NCBI GenBank assembly: GCA_017652965.1
Contig: JAGBZZ010000013.1
Coordinates: 1 to 7,767, forward strand
Direction of reading: 5' to 3'
Length of the DNA stretch: 7,767 nucleotides
From: Clostridia bacterium
GTDB taxonomy: Bacteria; Bacillota_A; Clostridia; Oscillospirales; CAG-272
Each line of letters opens with the position of its first letter. Positions within the stretch are counted from its first letter, which is position 1. Below the pieces are notes generated by a model that was given only the letters and a program-made list of their open reading frames with translations, was not told the DNA's origin and did no database searches. Made by a program: the position numbers and the translations under genes. This document shows positions 6,703 to 7,767 of this stretch, piece by piece.

Positions 6703-6780
6703 TTGTAGAAACGGTTGTACAAATACGTTTTTCCCGAAATATAAGGATTTTTAACGTTTTTTGCGATTTGTTTTGTCTTA

Positions 6781-6819
6781 TTTTTTGAGTTTTTTGAGAA
6801 AAGGAATGATATGATATGA
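6781..6819 (+). repeat. Short tandem repeats in the leader of the 6816 gene
   Basis: TTTTTTGAG occurs twice in tandem (6781-6789 and 6790-6798). It is followed by the ribosome binding site AAGGA (6801-6805) and then by ATGAT repeated almost three times (6806-6819). The last partial copy supplies the true start ATG at 6816. The first two ATGs each open a two-codon reading frame, ATG-ATA-TGA. The surrounding gap (6703-6815) is strongly T-rich compared with the GC-rich genes on either side. Confidence 0.6.
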
Positions 6820-7646
6820 AAAAGTCCCTTCCTACCGTGGATTTTTGCGGAATCCAGACCTCGCGCCTGATCATTGGCAGTAACCCATTTTGCGGGAAAT
6901 CTCACTACAGTGAGGCAGACGACCGCGCCATGCGCGCCTACTTTGACGATGAGCGGATCCTTGAGACCCTCTTTGCGGCTGAGGAGGAGGGGCTGACGGT
7001 TTTTCAGATGCGCGGGGACGAGCGCTTTTGCAAAATTGCCGAGCGCTACTTCCGCGCCGGGGGTAAGATGAAGTGGTTCACACAGAATGACCCCTCGCTT
7101 TTGCCGTACGAGGACAACATCCGCGCCGTAGTGGCGGCGGGGGCATCGGCAGTGTATCTGCACGGCACGGTAACCGACCGCCTGTACGATGCAGGGCAGC
7201 TCGAGGAGATCGAGCGGCTTTTGCACTTTATCCACGGGTGCGGCGTGCCCACCGGCCTTGGCACGCACATGCCGGAGGTGATCTACTACGCCGAGAAGCA
7301 GGCCTGGCCGATCGACTTCTATATGGCCTCGCTTTTCAACCTCTCACGTACCGAGCGGGCAGACGAGACACCCCTCCCCTGTGAGAATAACGAGGCCTTC
7401 TTTGACGGTGACCGTGCCAAGATGCTGGCGGCCGTCCGAGAGACGAAAAAGCCCTGCTTAGTCCTGAAGATCCTGGGGGCGGGGCGGCTGTGCCTGACGC
7501 CTGAGGATACCGACCGCGCCTTTCACGATGCCTTTGCCGCCATTAAGCCGCAGGACTGCGTGATCGTGGGGATCTACCGCGAAAAGCGGGATCAGCTGCG
7601 TGAGGATGCCGATCTTGTGCGAAAATATTCTTCACTTTCTGTCTGA
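6816..7646 (+). CDS. Conserved protein of unknown function, probable TIM barrel (aldo/keto reductase-like)
   Basis: A 276-residue soluble protein with no signal peptide or membrane segment. Its run of short hydrophobic strands and helices suggests a TIM barrel: LIIGSNPFCG (18-27), LTVFQMRGD (60-68), MKWFTQND (85-92), AVYLHGTVTD (112-121), PTGLGTHMPEV (145-155), IDFYMASLFN (166-175), CLVLKILGAGR (214-224) and DCVIVGIYRE (247-256). Each strand ends in Gly, Asp, His or Asn residues, as expected at a barrel's active-site rim. From memory, proteins sharing the GNPF-like start and KILxAGR motif are annotated as hypothetical or aldo/keto reductase-like. I cannot name a reaction. Lys218 and His116 are candidates for catalytic residues, by inference only. 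The ATG at 6816 has AAGGA 10 nt upstream. It may be read from the pepF promoter, as no strong promoter of its own was found. Confidence 0.75.
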   Translation: MKKSLPTVDFCGIQTSRLIIGSNPFCGKSHYSEADDRAMRAYFDDERILETLFAAEEEGLTVFQMRGDERFCKIAERYFRAGGKMKWFTQNDPSLLPYEDNIRAVVAAGASAVYLHGTVTDRLYDAGQLEEIERLLHFIHGCGVPTGLGTHMPEVIYYAEKQAWPIDFYMASLFNLSRTERADETPLPCENNEAFFDGDRAKMLAAVRETKKPCLVLKILGAGRLCLTPEDTDRAFHDAFAAIKPQDCVIVGIYREKRDQLREDADLVRKYSSLSV

Positions 7647-7686
7647 TCCTACCCTTGACATTTGAAAAAATCCGAAAAACAGAACC

Positions 7687-7711
7687 GCCGCCCCCTTGAC
7701 AAGGGGGCGGC
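7687..7711. repeat. Perfect 11-bp inverted repeat centred on a -35 box
   Basis: The arm at 7687-7697 (GCCGCCCCCTT) and the arm at 7701-7711 (AAGGGGGCGGC) are exact complements around a 3-nt loop, GAC. The TTGACA of the promoter at 7696-7724 spans the loop and the tips of both arms. Only three T follow on the plus strand, so it would be a weak terminator for the 6816-7646 gene, although it is the only hairpin between the two genes. It could instead be an operator or a read-through barrier. Confidence 0.8.
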
Positions 7712-7724
7712 TTTGCGCTATAAT
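7696..7724 (+). promoter_or_regulatory. Consensus sigma-A promoter for the gene at the right edge
   Basis: TTGACA (7696-7701), 17 nt, then TATAAT (7719-7724): a perfect match at both boxes and in spacing. Transcription would begin near 7731, about 26 nt before the ATG at 7757. The -35 box is at the tip of a perfect inverted repeat. Confidence 0.88.
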
Positions 7725-7756
7725 AGATATGAACGAACAGGAAAGGATGGAGACGC

Positions 7757-7767
7757 ATGGCCGAAGC
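7757..7767 (+). CDS. Start of an unidentified gene (first codons only)
   Basis: Only Met-Ala-Glu and part of the next codon are visible before the window ends, so the product cannot be named. The start is inferred from the consensus promoter just upstream and a purine-rich stretch, GGAAAGGATGGAG (7740-7752), that supplies the ribosome binding site. Earlier ATGs at 7729 and 7747 share another frame. The first falls at or before the predicted transcription start, and the second is too close to the purine-rich stretch. Confidence 0.5.

Noticed and set aside
6715..6745. Promoter candidate TTGTAC with TATAAG before the 6816 gene
   Set aside because: The spacing is 19 nt and both boxes are imperfect, so it is not supported well enough to list.
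6465..7268. 267-codon open frame on the minus strand across the pepF/6816 gap
   Set aside because: It spans the ends of two well-supported plus-strand genes and the T-rich gap, with no ribosome binding site or domain.
7655..7682. TTGACA at 7655-7660 as a -35 box
   Set aside because: No acceptable -10 box lies 15-19 nt downstream; the consensus promoter at 7696-7724 is far better.

Overview
The window looks like chromosomal DNA of a moderately GC-rich, Gram-positive-type anaerobe, most likely a member of the Clostridia. This is inferred from strong AAGGAG-type ribosome binding sites, near-consensus sigma-A promoters in AT-richer gaps between GC-rich genes, a lipoprotein-anchored metal-binding protein, a DUF975 membrane protein and a PepF-type oligoendopeptidase. 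No genus can be named from the sequence alone. Nothing points to recent transfer: there are no transposases, integrases, tRNA or rRNA genes, or CRISPR repeats.

Layout. (1) The left edge, minus strand, holds the N-terminal 115 residues of a ZnuA/TroA-like metal-binding lipoprotein. (2) A divergent region (346-586) carries one promoter for each direction. On the plus side it also holds a roughly 77-nt leader that can fold into a terminator or a competing antiterminator hairpin, ahead of a Nudix (8-oxo-dGTP diphosphatase-like) gene. (3) A bidirectional terminator (1062-1097) separates the Nudix gene from a minus-strand proline operon: promoter, proB (no PUA domain), proA, proC, then a DUF975 membrane-protein gene. 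The proB/proA and proC/DUF975 pairs overlap by ATGA, and proA/proC are 12 nt apart. Together the enzymes convert glutamate to proline. (4) A divergent promoter region (4718-4902) leads on the plus strand to pepF, an M3-family zinc oligoendopeptidase starting at TTG. (5) After a T-rich gap comes a conserved but uncharacterised, probably TIM-barrel protein (6816-7646). (6) At the right edge a perfect 11-bp inverted repeat is centred on the -35 box of a consensus promoter, followed by the first four codons of another gene.

How it fits together. The core is ordinary housekeeping: proline synthesis next to peptide degradation, with a nucleotide-pool sanitising enzyme and a metal uptake component at the left. 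A shared amino-acid theme for pepF and proBAC is possible, but they are transcribed separately. The observation most likely to be new is the mutually exclusive RNA structure in the Nudix leader. The inverted repeats centred on -35 boxes at two promoters are the next most interesting. Both are read by eye and need comparative or experimental support.
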